DNA of 64,000 nucleotides, from NCBI GenBank assembly GCA_025201365.1, contig JAIXMF010000010.1:558001-622000 (forward strand), read 5' to 3'. Numbering within the stretch: position 1 is the first letter of the stretch; every line of letters begins with the position of its first letter. This document shows, in pieces, positions 10,770 to 23,123 of the stretch. The DNA is from Syncephalis plumigaleata. Its lineage: Eukaryota; Zoopagomycota; Zoopagomycetes; Zoopagales; Piptocephalidaceae. The position numbers and the translations under genes were made by a program. Below the pieces are notes generated by a model. The model saw only the letters and a program-made list of their open reading frames with translations, did not search any database and had not been told where the DNA came from.

Positions 10770-13700
10770 AGTTTGAATCCTTCAAAATAAGATATTCAGG
10801 CACGTATTGTGGTCCTAACTTGGAAGATATTGTAATGAGAATGAAGAGAAGAGAGTGCTTAAGTAATAATAATCAACTACAAGATGTGCTATGTAAGCAT
10901 TTAATAGCATCGAGTGCAATCCTCCATCCTTTTTAAATTTATAATTTGTTTTTATTTGTTTTAAACATATATCCTTTTCTTTATTCCTTATCAACCATTG
11001 ATAGCAATAACGCTTTCGTCCATCACGACATTCCATTGCAAGTGGCTATGGTTATGCGACATGTTAAACATATATTTTCATTCCTCATTATCGACTGATG
11101 TATGAAATCGTTAATTCTCTTTATTAGCTAATAAAACATTATCCTAGTTACTAAACAATACACATATTCTTAGTATTGACTACATTCTACTTGTCGTTGA
11201 CTTCTTTCACATACTGTTTTATTCATGCCAACTGCATTTCCCTGTCATTTCCCTAACCATTAAACAGTAAGTGCCTTCTTCGTGTCAACTGCATTTCACT
11301 TGTCAGTAAACAACACACGTCTACTTCCTCTTAACTATATGCTAGCTAGTTCTTTTACTTTCTCAGTAATACGCGTCTTCTTCGTGTCATTCGCATTCCA
11401 CTTACTCCCTCTTTCACTTTAACATACACATTCCCAATAGCAGCTATTCTGCCGTACGATCTCTATGACGTTTATTTATCTCTTTGTTTTCCTCTTGCTC
11501 TATCCTATCTACATGCTCACTTGTTGTTATTATTACTCTACCAATAAGCCTTGTTTATTGTTCGTTCTAGTCCTTTGTCTTCTATCACTGTCCTGCTTAT
11601 TTATCGATGTTTAAGCGTTTACTGCTCTCGTTGTAATATGCACCTTTTACTTTTACCACTCTTTTCCGTCATCTGTTTGTATGCCACCCTTACGTCATGC
11701 TTTTATTTGTATTTTTATTTGTTTATTGCCATCTACAAACTCTATTTACCTACAAGCATACACTGCTTCTTCATATAAACTGGCATATGTGTTCATACAC
11801 CCTTCCTTGCTCATTCCTTGCTCGTTCGTGGCAAGTCAGTCATTCTGCTAATTCTGTTTGTTTATTATTATATTTGTCATTATCGTGTTGTGTCAAGTGG
11901 CATTTCTATGGTGATAATGGTGTTAGCAATAACAATAATAACAAATATTCCATTTATGTCCTATATTATTAATGGTGTAGAACAACGATATGAACCATCT
12001 GTTTCGCCATTAGTTGCACAAATAAATCGACTGATGTGTCATGACATATTACTACTATTATTATAACAACATTGACGATGATGGTTCCATTTGAAACGGG
12101 TGCATGCACCTGTACTATATGTACACATCGTATACGTGTATATGCATGAATATATGGGCCTTGTTTGTCAAAAAGTGAAGGGAACGAGAAAGGGATAGTG
12201 TTACTATTGCGCATAGTCGATACCAACACTACTACTACTATTCAAATGTGAGAAAAATGAATATATAATTACGCAATGTTTACTTCATTGATATTCTATC
12301 AGGTATATTTTTCCTCCAATGCTAGATATTCGTGCTACTCCATGTTGATCGCCAATCTTGACATTTATAGTAATGCTTAGTCTAGATTGATCATGTAGCT
12401 TATACCACCAGGTCCCATTGAATTAGTCGAGGAAAGGAAGAAATGGGAGAGAGAGAGAGAGAGAGAGAAGGGAATGAGGGCCTATCCACATTCGTATCTA
12501 GCAAGGCATTCTTCCCGATTAGAGGCCTCGCGTGGCTCTCGTTCAACTCTCCGCTCATCAAATGATACTGGATTGCCGAATTCGATCCTGCCAACGAGCT
12601 ACTCTATTGGCCATCTCGTAGTCTCTTATTGCTCCTTCCAAAAAAGGGAAGATATGCCATTTGTTTTGTACTTCATTGTTCCGGTTTAGACATGAAAACG
12701 CTCCTTCTATAAGCTTATTCTTTTCTTTCGTCAATTCTCTTGTATGGGAAATATGAACCCTTCTATCTCAGAGAAGCACACTAGTAATAATAATAATAAT
12801 AGCAACAACGACGACGATGAGGAGGAGGAGATATGGATACATTAATGAATGGGATTGTTCTCTAAACGAAATAATAAAAGTACCGATTGTCTTTTTGTAC
12901 TTCCCAATATTGTACGTCGCTTGTCTGTGTATCCTCCTCTACATTCAGTATCTACACACACGCGCACACACGCCTAATCTATATCTCTACCTATATCTCT
13001 ATCGATCTTTCTCTTCCCCGTGTTTTTATTATTACATTAATCTTTGGTTGTCTGCAACATACACTGACCTGTTTCTATTACTACTACTCGCTCTTGTCCT
13101 TCTTTCTCTTTCTCTTTCTATTGTTCTCTCTCTCTCTCGTTGCCTCTTTATTCTTGTTCTTTTTTGCGAAGCAGAGCTACGCACCCGTATCTCTACTTTC
13201 GTTGAACAATTACTACATCTTTATTCAAGGGTATTAATAATAATAATTTATCGTCGACTTTCTTGTTTTACTTTCTCGTCATTATAACTACTACCATCAT
13301 TTATTCTTATTGTTGTCACGAGTCGTTGACTGCTATCAATTCGTGTTGATTTACATTTTATAGTAACTATCCTTATAGTTGTTATCGTTTTCTACACTGA
13401 CTCTTAACGGTAAGTACAATTTGTGTTAGTATATACGTGTATATGTGTATATGGATAGAATGATATTGTTTTTTTCTTTCTCCTCGTTTCAAGGATATAT
13501 ATGCACACCATGATATGCACATTATGCTCTATGCGTTTATTGTTTACGATGATGAGGAGCAAAGTGATAGAATGACATTTCTACATCGTTTTACCAGTTG
13601 AATTGGCATCCACACCCATTTGTACAAATCTCAGCTTTAATAAGCTTAATAATAACAATAATAGTTGCTGTTGTTGTACCTCGTTGCTATCCTCTCCTTC

Positions 13701-16700
13701 CTTTCATCCAGCGTATTTGCCTCGTACGCAACTAGTCTATTTTTACACTTGCCCTGACGGTAGAGTTAGACGGCATTATCTTTGTTTTAGATAAAGCATA
13801 TGGCATTATTCCGTGAAGGCACTCATTTTCTGTGTAGACTGCCTTTTTCTCGGCACTACACTAGAACATTGGCGAATGAGGAAATGGGAGAACGTGGCCA
13901 AACAATTTGTGTTCTTTCCATGCCACTCTCGGTCATATTGAACGGGAAATCGCCATGCTTTAAGATAGAGCGGTATATGGATAGGACTCTACACTTGTGA
14001 AGGGTAATCAAAAATCAACCAGTCAACCAGTCAATCACAACCAGTCAATCAGTTCTATTACAATTGATTGTCTTCCCCTCACTCACTCACTCTCATTCTC
14101 ACTCCTGCTTGTTCTCTCTTTCCTTCTTCTCCTATATGCTCACTTACACTAGTACTATCGCTTCTGTCAAGCTTACCCCTCACCTCGTCCGGTATTAGTA
14201 CATGACACTTTTCGAATAGGTCAAGGAATGAATCGTACCTCTTCGACCCTTCGTCTATTGACAGCACTTTTTCCTTGTCATTGACGTTCTAACGAATACT
14301 AGCATCTTATTTTGGTATGTGATGTTGCTGCGGTGGCGGAGTAAAGTGAAAATACACGAGTATATGAATTGCTTTTTTCTGCATGATTAATTATGCCATT
14401 TCTTTTTGATCATATAGCAATTATGAGTGTGATGATGCTAGCTGGCTAGATAGACTATAGCATACTTGTCATGTCAACGCTTGATTATAATGGTCATATA
14501 ATATTGATTACAGAGTATAGACGTGTGCATGTGCGTGTACGTGTGTGTAGGTGTCATTGCTATTATTTAATAGGCATACAATAGAAGCTTCCAGCCATTT
14601 GGTCAAAGTGACTGGTAATACCATTTAATAACATCGCATGCTTTCTAATTATATCCTACAAGTGGAATGTGCATTTTTTTGACGTTCTGCATTTTAATTA
14701 TTTGTAAAAATCCTCAATGATACACGCTAACTTTTTCTTTTTCTATTATTTTGCATGTTCCATTTATCCATACAGAATCACACGTATCATTTATTATACT
14801 GCTCTACAGTCTGTCTGTAGAGATACAGACAGGAACGAACTTTTTACTCCCGCTTAACTGGTAAGTGATCAACATACGGATTGTAAAGGATGTAAAGGAT
14901 AGACGCGATACAAATGTATCAGATGTCACTTTAAAGAGGGGAAAAGAAGAAGAAGAAGAGGAAGGGGAGGTACATACGGACATGTACTGAGACAATACCA
15001 GTTATTGGCACATTGCATCAGTCTATGATTTGCACGTATACCTATAGCAGTATATGTATATACATCTAGTATGTGTAAATGATACACTGCTTAGAATGTA
15101 GCGCTACAAGGCTACAACTGCTGGGTTGAACATACCATGCCATATCATATCATATCATATCATTGATATCATAATGATGGCAATGCCAATAGGAGATCAA
15201 TTGTTATCATACATTTGTATATGCATGTGTACGTGCTATTGATTGATTATATGGAAACACGCTTGCTTTGTGTATTGCATGTTGTCACAAGATTTATTGC
15301 CATTGTATTCACATGAGTGCTTATCATTTGCAAGTGCATCGCGTATAATCGATGTGTCAATATGCACACATCTACATCTTTACACTCCCAACACTATGAT
15401 CCTTGCGCTATTATCCGTGTGTTCACTTGCATTGTCATCTTCTATGTACCAGCATCTCTATTGCTTGAATGCATTGATCGCTTGTTCTCTCGCTCTCGTT
15501 CTTGCGCTCTCTTTCTCGTATACCCACTGAATGTTTATTGAATTTCAATCTCCATTTGTCCATTACCTTTTATGGTAATTGCTATCTTTTTCACAAAGCG
15601 TCTACCACTCCCAGTCCACAGTGTTGACAGAAGAGAGACGCCCCGTGTTTTAAGCACGCTCGCCTTTTTTGCTTGCTTCAACACTCTTCCCCTTGTCCAG
15701 TTTTTCCTTCTATTGCACGCAAGCGTCCAGTTTACGGCCTCAAACTACGAAACACGCCAGTTCCTCTACTTGCGCACCTCTTTCCCCTCTTTATACTCCG
15801 TTTGATACAGACTAGTCTACCGAAGGAAGAACGACGAGTGGCAGGGCATTTCTTTTTGTCCTTCCGCTCCTTTGCTAATTCTTCATCTTATCTATTACTA
15901 CTCTTTCGTCATTATACCGCTAGTCGGTAAAACTCTGACTTTTCTTCGTTGACCACTTGAGCGGTTTGCCTCTCTTTATCTCTCTATCTTTCTCTTCCTC
16001 GCTATATTGCTATCCATTTATAATTTCGCATTGGCGTATTCTCTCGTAGCCTTAATCAACTGTAGTTACAGACAGCCACTCTTGCTGCATTGCTACTGTC
16101 ATTCGTGAACTTCGCTGGCGGTTCGCTTTCTATATTATTCGTCTATTATTGTCGCTATTCGTTAGTCGAGCATATTGCATTGTAACAACGTCATTCTATA
16201 ATAATATCCGTCCCTATCCTTATTTGTAGTTGTCAGGTATATATAGATATATCTAGTTCAACTGTCCAGTTATATTTGACATACTACTGTATTTTGTGCT
16301 TCGTTATTATTATTATTATTATTGTCAGTATTACTATTGGTATATGCAATATCTGACTAGCGAATAACGCAATTTTATTCGCTTCTTTGATACTCATACA
16401 AAAAGCGCACACATATACACTCTCATATATACGTGCTCACTCTATTCCTCCTCCTCAGCTTCTTCTTCTTCTTCCTAACTTGGGTCGACACGTTTATCGG
16501 GCCTGCCAACACTAACGTAACACACTCGTCTTTGCGAATCTTTTATAGATTTCACCCAAGGCGTGTGTCGGCACTTATTAGTGCACACCGCTGTGCGGCC
16601 ATTCCACAAGTCTACATTTCATAATTCGCGCGTAGAATCCACCACACAAAGCGTTTATACCATTAACAACTAGCCTCTTCCTTCAACACAACAGTGATTG

Positions 16701-16817
16701 TGACGTTCCCTCATTAATCACATCTCTTATCGCGTCGTGTCCACCAGTAATTAGTATTATTATTAGTATTATTATTATCGAGGTTTCTATAGCACCTCTC
16801 TAGTCGTTGCAATAATC
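10770..16817. other. 6-kb gene-poor region upstream of the mucin-like gene
   Basis: No gene could be supported. From about 11.1 kb to 16.8 kb the plus strand is strongly pyrimidine-rich, and the many short plus-strand ORFs (for example 12817-13287) are Leu/Ser/Tyr/Phe low-complexity products of that bias. Notable items are the second copy of the 44-bp repeat (11783-11826), a GA run (about 12446-12468), an ATAATA run near 12784, and a CATAT run near 15138-15163. The last few hundred bases before 16818 carry T/C-rich stretches and a TATTAT run and probably include promoter and 5' UTR. A long regulatory upstream region for the surface-protein gene is possible. Confidence 0.5.
11783..11826 (+). 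repeat. 44-bp direct repeat, copy B
   Basis: Same sequence as 8228-8271 with one difference. Unlike the low-complexity runs around it, this is an ordered sequence, so chance is unlikely. Confidence 0.75.
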
Positions 16818-17492
16818 ATGGTCGCCATTAAATATGAACTTACAACACTCCGTGTATGGGCAGTAATGACAATATTGGTGGCAGCATCGGGACTCATCGA
16901 TACAGCCGCCATCAACCCGGGACATGGTGTTCAGCTTCAACGACGACTCCTTAACAACCTGGTATCAAATGTTAATGACGATGTCAAGCTAGTCACCAAT
17001 AAGCTGCCATTGAACAATGTTGCCGGTAGTCCCAACACCGCTTCTGATGCATCTTTCGTTCCAGCCACCGAGACAACGACATTTGCGCCCGATAGCACCG
17101 GCCCTCCTCCTAGTCCTGCTCCGGCCAATAGTCCCGCGACTGTCGTAACAGCTCCAGCCGGTCCACCTCCAGCAGGTCCACCTCCAGCATCAAAGCCAAA
17201 AACAGATATTCCAATTGTAAGCAATCTATTGCAAACTGGTAATTCAAATGATGCATCTACAGCAGCAAATGTGCAAGACGCAACTGCTGCAACGAAGGTG
17301 GAACCAGCAACATTGCCAGTCTCGTCAAAAGCCGCATCACCAGTATCATCACCGGCAACATCGGAGACGCCTCGATCAACACAGCAGACTAATACTAATA
17401 GGCCAGCTAATAACAACTTGAATAATCAAGGACCAGTAGGTGGCCTTACCAACCTAGTGGGTCAAACTGTCGGCAAGGTTGAGAATGTAGTT

Positions 17493-17523
<31 letters not shown>

Positions 17524-19964
17524 TATCAAAGACGTCTGAACCTCCAGCAACATTCGTGCCAGCAACTGCTAACACTAGCAACAACAACAACAACAACAAC
17601 AACGGTCCTACCATAGTGAATAACTTATTGGCACCTGTTAATGAGGTAGTAGGTCAAAACTCGGTCTCGCCTAGTACAGCACCAGCTACTAAGGAAATCG
17701 TATCCAATCAAGATGAAGAGGAGGACAAGGATACGACATCGACATCGACTGTTCCACCGGTAACTTTGTCAAAGCCACCTCAAAAGAAGCCGATCTTATT
17801 GGGAGATACGCTCAATCATGTTGTTCAGCCAGTGACCGAGAACGTTGTCAAACCAGTTACTGAAAAGGTTATCCAGCCAGTGACCGAGAACGTTATCAAG
17901 CCTGTAACTGAGAATGTTGTGAAGCCAGTAACCAAGAATGTTATCGAACCTGTAGCCGATGATATTTTCGAGCCTGTAACTGAGAACGTTGTCAAGCCAG
18001 TGACCGAGAAAGTCGTTAAACCAGTTACCGAAAAGGTTGTCGAGCCTGTAGCTGATGAGATTATTAATCCAGTGACCGAGAATGTTGTAAAGCCCGTGAC
18101 CGAGAAAGTCGTTAAACCAGTAACTGAGAATGTTGTTACGCCAGCAACTGATGTAATCGCACCTGTATTTGGTTCAGCAACCGATGACATTATCAAATCA
18201 ATCAACAGTCCATCATTGCCTAGTCCAACGGCAACAGCAACCACAACATCGACTGGCAATCCATTCTTGGCCAACAAACCAGCTGGTGGTGTTATTGGCG
18301 CGCTCAATAATGTAGTCGAACCAGTAGCCGCATCTCTTGTTTCTCCATTGTTGCCAACACCTACACCAACTGCTGGTAGCAAGCCTCTACTGCCATCGCT
18401 TATTCAAATACCAATTGGTTTACCAGGTCAAAAGGACGATACAACATCGAAGGAGACCAAGACATCTACCAATCCCCCGGCTAATGATGGTATCATTTCC
18501 CTTCCCATAGGATCAATTCTTCCGGATACACTGCCTAGTGTTCTACCATTGCCAGGTGGTACACCAACCGAATTCTTGCCACCTATTAATGGTGGAGTAA
18601 TTGGTTCACCTCCACCCGATGCTGCTAACTCGCCAGCACTTCCTATACCTCATCTACCTCTACCTTCTCTTCCTTTACCTCCTCTACCATTGCCTTCTCT
18701 TCCGTTGCCTACAATTCCTGCGCCGCTACCTCCTGTGTCTCTTCCACCGGTGGTTCCATCGCTGCCTTTGCCTACAGGAGTACCGCAGCTTCCTCCAGTG
18801 TCTCTCCCACCGGTGGTTCCATCGTTGCCTCTGCCTTCTCTTCCATTGCCTACGGGAGCACCGCAGCTTCCTCCTATTTCATTACCACCATTAACACCAT
18901 TACCTTTACCTTCTGTGCCCGTCATTCCATCGCAACCAATTGTTACTCTACCACCTGTCTCTGTACCAACGGCTATTCCTACAGCACCCGTTATTCCACC
19001 GGTAGTTGTACAGCCACCATCGGATAAGCCAGCTACTGTTAAACCATCTGTTCCACCACCAACGGTAACTCAGCCACCTCCACCTCCGCCAGGTCCATCT
19101 ACGATCACAGTGGTGCCAACTGGTACTGGTACAATCATCACGCAGCCTTCTCCTACCAATGAGGCTCCAGCTCCTCCTCCGGTGGTTCCAATTACACCTC
19201 CTACGATCACGGTTATTCCTACCGCGTCTAGCTCATCAATTCCACAGCCAACACCCACGGCATCTGTCTATCCTAAACCTGGATCGTCTGAAGCATCATC
19301 GTCGAATACGTGGTTGCCACCAACTGCTACCCTATCATTGATTACCTCCTCGTATAGTTCTGCTGAGGCCGCTCAGCCTACGGGTAAATCACCGGTAATT
19401 GTAGCAAGCGACAATGTTGCTGTGTCACAATCGGCTGCTTTAGTTGAATTGAGACTAGGTCAAATTGATTTCGCCGCCACCGCCAAGGATGGCATTCAAT
19501 CGGCGCAGATCTTTGACAAGTTGGCCATCGACGTGGCTAACTCTCTTAATCTGCCACACGATCGAATTAAGGTGACCAAACTACGCGACGACAAGGGCAG
19601 TGTAGTGGCTCAACTGGCCATTCTTCCCGATGAAAGTAACCGAGTGCCGACGGAGACGGTGAACGTCCTACAAAGTTTGGTACAAGATCCGAACTCGTCA
19701 TTGTATCGTAATGGTCAGATTGCCAAGTATATTGATCCATCCTATAAGATCACCACTCAGGCTCAGAATGCTTCAGGTCAACCGGATTCGGCGCAATCGA
19801 GCGATCGCCGCATTATAGTCATTTGTATTGCGGTTGTCTTGTCGGTGCTGTTGTACGCTGGTCTTACGGCAGCGTTCATCCACACTTATCGCCGTAACAA
19901 GCGTCGTCGTGAGCGTAACATGGCTGCCACTGGCTACTTTGCCACGCCACAGCCACAGGCTTAA
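16818..19964 (+). CDS. Mucin-like single-pass surface protein with SEA-like domain
   Basis: 1048 residues, single exon. A signal peptide is at about 15-32 (AVMTILVAASGLIDTAA). Residues about 60-330 are Ser/Thr/Pro-rich and probably O-glycosylated, with short poly-Pro and poly-Asn runs. Residues about 335-455 hold tandem 11-residue units of the type NVVKPVTEKVV, twelve or so. Residues about 560-850 are Pro-rich with LPLPSLPLP blocks. Residues about 875-980 form the only globular region, with DKLAIDVANSLNLP and then KLRDDKGSVVAQL, a pattern like SEA domains. A transmembrane helix (IIVICIAVVLSVLLYAGLTA) and a short basic cytoplasmic tail (RRNKRRRERN) end the protein. The design resembles fungal signalling mucins and wall sensors such as Msb2 or Wsc, but sequence kinship is not shown. 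It faces the chitin synthase gene tail to tail, which fits a wall context. Confidence 0.85.
17820..18165 (+). repeat. 33-bp tandem repeats in the mucin-like gene
   Basis: Units of about 33 bp encode NVVKPVTEKVV-type repeats. Synonymous codons vary between units (GTGACC, GTTACT, GTAACT), so the peptide is conserved better than the DNA, suggesting selection on the protein. Confidence 0.8.
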
Positions 19965-20597
19965 TTTGCAACTGCAACCTAGATAAATGGTTAATCTGAT
20001 GATATGATTTATATAATATAAACACATTAGTATATCACGATAAATTTGCGTATTATTATTATTATTATTTAGATAGCAATATTAGTGTATGACAGAAGTG
20101 TAAATAATATGTATTGTGTATATAGATTGATGATACAAATATCAAGTAAAAGCAAACTGAATGATATGACAGACTCTACTGATTAAATTCCATTTATTAC
20201 TTCTTATGCTTATTGACTATATCATAGTATGTATATATATATAGTCATCACAACATAAAGAGAAGGACAGAAAGAGAGGGAGAAAGAGAAATGTGACGAT
20301 GATGATGATATTAGTAGTAGTAGTAGTAGTAATATTCTATGAATATCATATAAAAAGACATACTACGTGAGAGGGTAGAGTTCAAATGAATGAATGAAAA
20401 TAATAATAATAATAATAATAATAGTGGACAATGATCCCATGCACGAATATGAAAGCAAGACAGTAGAAAGAGAGAAAGAACAGCAAGGAGGAATACTGTA
20501 AAAAACCAATGAATTATATTCATATTTATATTTGTGTATATTGTTGTCAATGAACTTTCACATATATATATAATATGTGCGTGTGCGTGTACACATA
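19965..20597. other. Convergent 3' region, mucin-like gene / chitin synthase
   Basis: Shared 3' flank of two converging genes. It holds microsatellites (TATTATTATT near 20052, AGT units near 20310-20330, AATAAT near 20400-20422, and TATA runs near 20230 and 20565) and purine-rich runs. No gene. Confidence 0.6.
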
Positions 20598-23123
20598 TTA
20601 TCCAAATACTAAACGAAGAATCAAGTATGCAACACTACCAACAAATCGGAAGGCAGATAGACCGGCTACCGACCAGAAGATAAAGGCCAAATAAGGATTG
20701 AACGTGCTTTCAGCGCCGACTTTCTGGTTGAACCATGGAATGAACGCCGGACTCGTGAAGATGACTACGAGCAATGCATTACTGAACATCCAGGCCAATA
20801 CAAGATTTGTACGGAACAATTTGTAGTAATCTTCACGCTTTGTCGAGGCATCACGCTTCTCCTTGACTTCCTTGGGACGTACGGACAATTCCTGTAGTAG
20901 TTTGTCGTAGGCCGAGTTGATATCTGCTTTCTCGGTGGGCAGTGAGACTTCCGCCACTTCCTTGCCACCCTCCTTACTAGCCTTAGCGTGACCGAGATCG
21001 TTGCTGGCCGAGTTGTCGCCCTTGGTACCCCATGACACATCGTGCGTATTACAGAACGCGTACACCATGAGAATGTTAACGAATGCCGGTAGCAATAGTA
21101 GATACTGAATGAACGAGGTAATCATGTGCCATGGCTCAAAGTGCAACAACGAGCTAATGAGGTAGAGACCATAGGTGGAGGCCAAGGAGATGACGAGATT
21201 ACGGAATGTCGGACTAGTAGTGATCTTGTGGCCTACTTCCCTCCAGTCGTGCGTGTTACGCGGTGCTTGCAAGTAGACCGAGAAGCCAGCGACGTAGAGC
21301 ATGAGGATCATAATGAGCGAGAAAGCGGCGATGGCAAACAGGTAAAGAGCGCGAGAACCTTGTGGACGATTACCGAGGGAAGCGACGAAGATCAATACAA
21401 TAAGCAGAATGTAAAGCTGACGCATAATCGTGAACACAATGTTACCGCGACCGAAGAATGGATCACTATCAGCTTGATAATGAGGATTGGAATCAGTATA
21501 GGCGACGGTAAGGAAGTAGAAGGCGAGGTAGAAGTTGGCCAATGAGAACCAACTGAACAACATGTTGATGGTGTTGTAGAAGAATTCAACGGTAAGCAGA
21601 AGCTTACGTAGAATGTTGTGACCGGATCGGTAGATTTGGAAAAAGTTGAAAATGGCGTAGAAAGCCGCGAAGAACGAACCGTTCAACCAGCGACGACGCT
21701 GGGAAATGAACTCGCCAATACTGTCGGGCACGTCGGTCCACGCCTTGGCCGATTTGACGTATTTAAGTAGCCAGGAGGCACCTGGTTTGGCGACCAATTC
21801 AAAGCAGAGAATACGATCTTCCGCTAGGTACATGTTCGCTTCGAAGATACCGCCGGTGGCATTGGCACCGTGCATGGTCTCACCCTTGAAGTAGGAGTTG
21901 AGCGGACCACGGTCAGGAGCGACGTTCTGCAAGGCGGCGAAGCGATAGGCCGAGAAAGCACCGGGCAACACGGAGATGTAGCCGAACACGGATTCCAATG
22001 GTTTGTCGAGAATGTTGGACATCTTGTACTCGAAGTTTTGCGTGGCAACGAGTGGATTCAACAGTAGGACACCGCCCTTACCGAGATCGGCACAGATCTC
22101 ACCGCAGGCACCGCCCACGGATGGACTACGATCGAACGCTTTCCACAAATGGTAGATCGAGGTGCCGGATGGTTTGGTACCGACATCCAACAGAATACAT
22201 ACGTTTGGCTTGAGCACCTGACCGAATGCGTTGAAGAACCAACGATGCGAGTTGATCTTTTTGGCGTTACGTTCCTTGAGACAGAAGAGAATCTGTACTG
22301 GGACGACACCATCGTTGGCGGTGCGTACTTTCATCTCGGAATCCATGGAGATTTGAGTTGTATACTCGAATAAATGGGCGGTCACCTCCTTGCCGTTAAA
22401 CGAGTTCTTCGCGATACCATCCTGGTAAGCGCCGATAGCACCGATCACCTTCAAGGTGCGCGGATGAATCTTGTTACGACCGTCGGAGACGATACAGACG
22501 ACCACCTTCTTCCAGCCTTCTTGACCCCACATACGCGAGCGGTTGCGAGAGCAAAGATGAGCCACGTTCTTCATGACCGAGTTGAACGTGCGGCAGAAGA
22601 GAATGTCATCCTCGTTGTACATGGTCATCACCACGAAGATTTCCGTTTCACGACCGTAGAGCACCGGGCGAAGGGTGTAGCGCTGGCTGACGAACTCGTT
22701 TGGATCGCTAGTACAGGCCGTGTAGCGCATATGCGTGAATTCCTCGCCATCTCGATAGACGGCATTGGCGAGGACACGATCGGAAACCGGACAGTCAACC
22801 ACCAAGTTACCGCTTGTCAACTCGATACGACGAATCGATCGTCGACGACCATCTTGATAGTTTTGGTAGAGACGAGCATTAGGCGGTGGAGCATGGGCAT
22901 TGTCGTACAATTGTTCCGGATTGTGCGAGCCAGATGCACCCTCGTAGTATTGTTGCTGTTGATGATGTTGCAGCTGCTGCTGCTGCGAAGGATAATACTC
23001 TTGATGTGATGTGGTGGTGGTGGTATGAGAACTTTGGAAGGTTTGCTGCGAATGTTGCGGTGGCAAATGCTGCGAACTACTCGATTGCGCCGGATAAGGC
23101 TGTTTATTGTAGTAGGGATCCAT
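20598..23123 (-). CDS. CHS: Chitin synthase, division I
   Basis: Integral plasma-membrane GT2 enzyme that polymerises UDP-GlcNAc into chitin. 841 residues, single exon. Residues 1-95 are a Gln/Ser/His-rich cytoplasmic region typical of division I enzymes. The catalytic core follows: [43 protein letters not shown], the acceptor-site EDR at 435-437 and the signature QRRRW at 475-479. At least five C-terminal membrane helices follow, split by a charged loop (about 690-750). There is no myosin motor or cytochrome-b5-like part, so it is not class V. Division I (class I/II-like) fits best. The start is the Met at 23123, directly before the Gln-rich region; no upstream in-frame Met was needed. Confidence 0.97.
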   Translation of the reverse strand: MDPYYNKQPYPAQSSSSQHLPPQHSQQTFQSSHTTTTTSHQEYYPSQQQQLQHHQQQQYYEGASGSHNPEQLYDNAHAPPPNARLYQNYQDGRRRSIRRIELTSGNLVVDCPVSDRVLANAVYRDGEEFTHMRYTACTSDPNEFVSQRYTLRPVLYGRETEIFVVMTMYNEDDILFCRTFNSVMKNVAHLCSRNRSRMWGQEGWKKVVVCIVSDGRNKIHPRTLKVIGAIGAYQDGIAKNSFNGKEVTAHLFEYTTQISMDSEMKVRTANDGVVPVQILFCLKERNAKKINSHRWFFNAFGQVLKPNVCILLDVGTKPSGTSIYHLWKAFDRSPSVGGACGEICADLGKGGVLLLNPLVATQNFEYKMSNILDKPLESVFGYISVLPGAFSAYRFAALQNVAPDRGPLNSYFKGETMHGANATGGIFEANMYLAEDRILCFELVAKPGASWLLKYVKSAKAWTDVPDSIGEFISQRRRWLNGSFFAAFYAIFNFFQIYRSGHNILRKLLLTVEFFYNTINMLFSWFSLANFYLAFYFLTVAYTDSNPHYQADSDPFFGRGNIVFTIMRQLYILLIVLIFVASLGNRPQGSRALYLFAIAAFSLIMILMLYVAGFSVYLQAPRNTHDWREVGHKITTSPTFRNLVISLASTYGLYLISSLLHFEPWHMITSFIQYLLLLPAFVNILMVYAFCNTHDVSWGTKGDNSASNDLGHAKASKEGGKEVAEVSLPTEKADINSAYDKLLQELSVRPKEVKEKRDASTKREDYYKLFRTNLVLAWMFSNALLVVIFTSPAFIPWFNQKVGAESTFNPYLAFIFWSVAGLSAFRFVGSVAYLILRLVFG

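Noticed and set aside
12817-13287. 156-residue plus-strand ORF
   Set aside because: Leu/Ser/Tyr/Phe low-complexity from a pyrimidine-rich tract, overlapping ORFs of the same kind in another frame; no motif.
22374-23009. 211-residue ORF antisense to the chitin synthase
   Set aside because: Shadow of the conserved chitin synthase core; its sequence has no independent family match.
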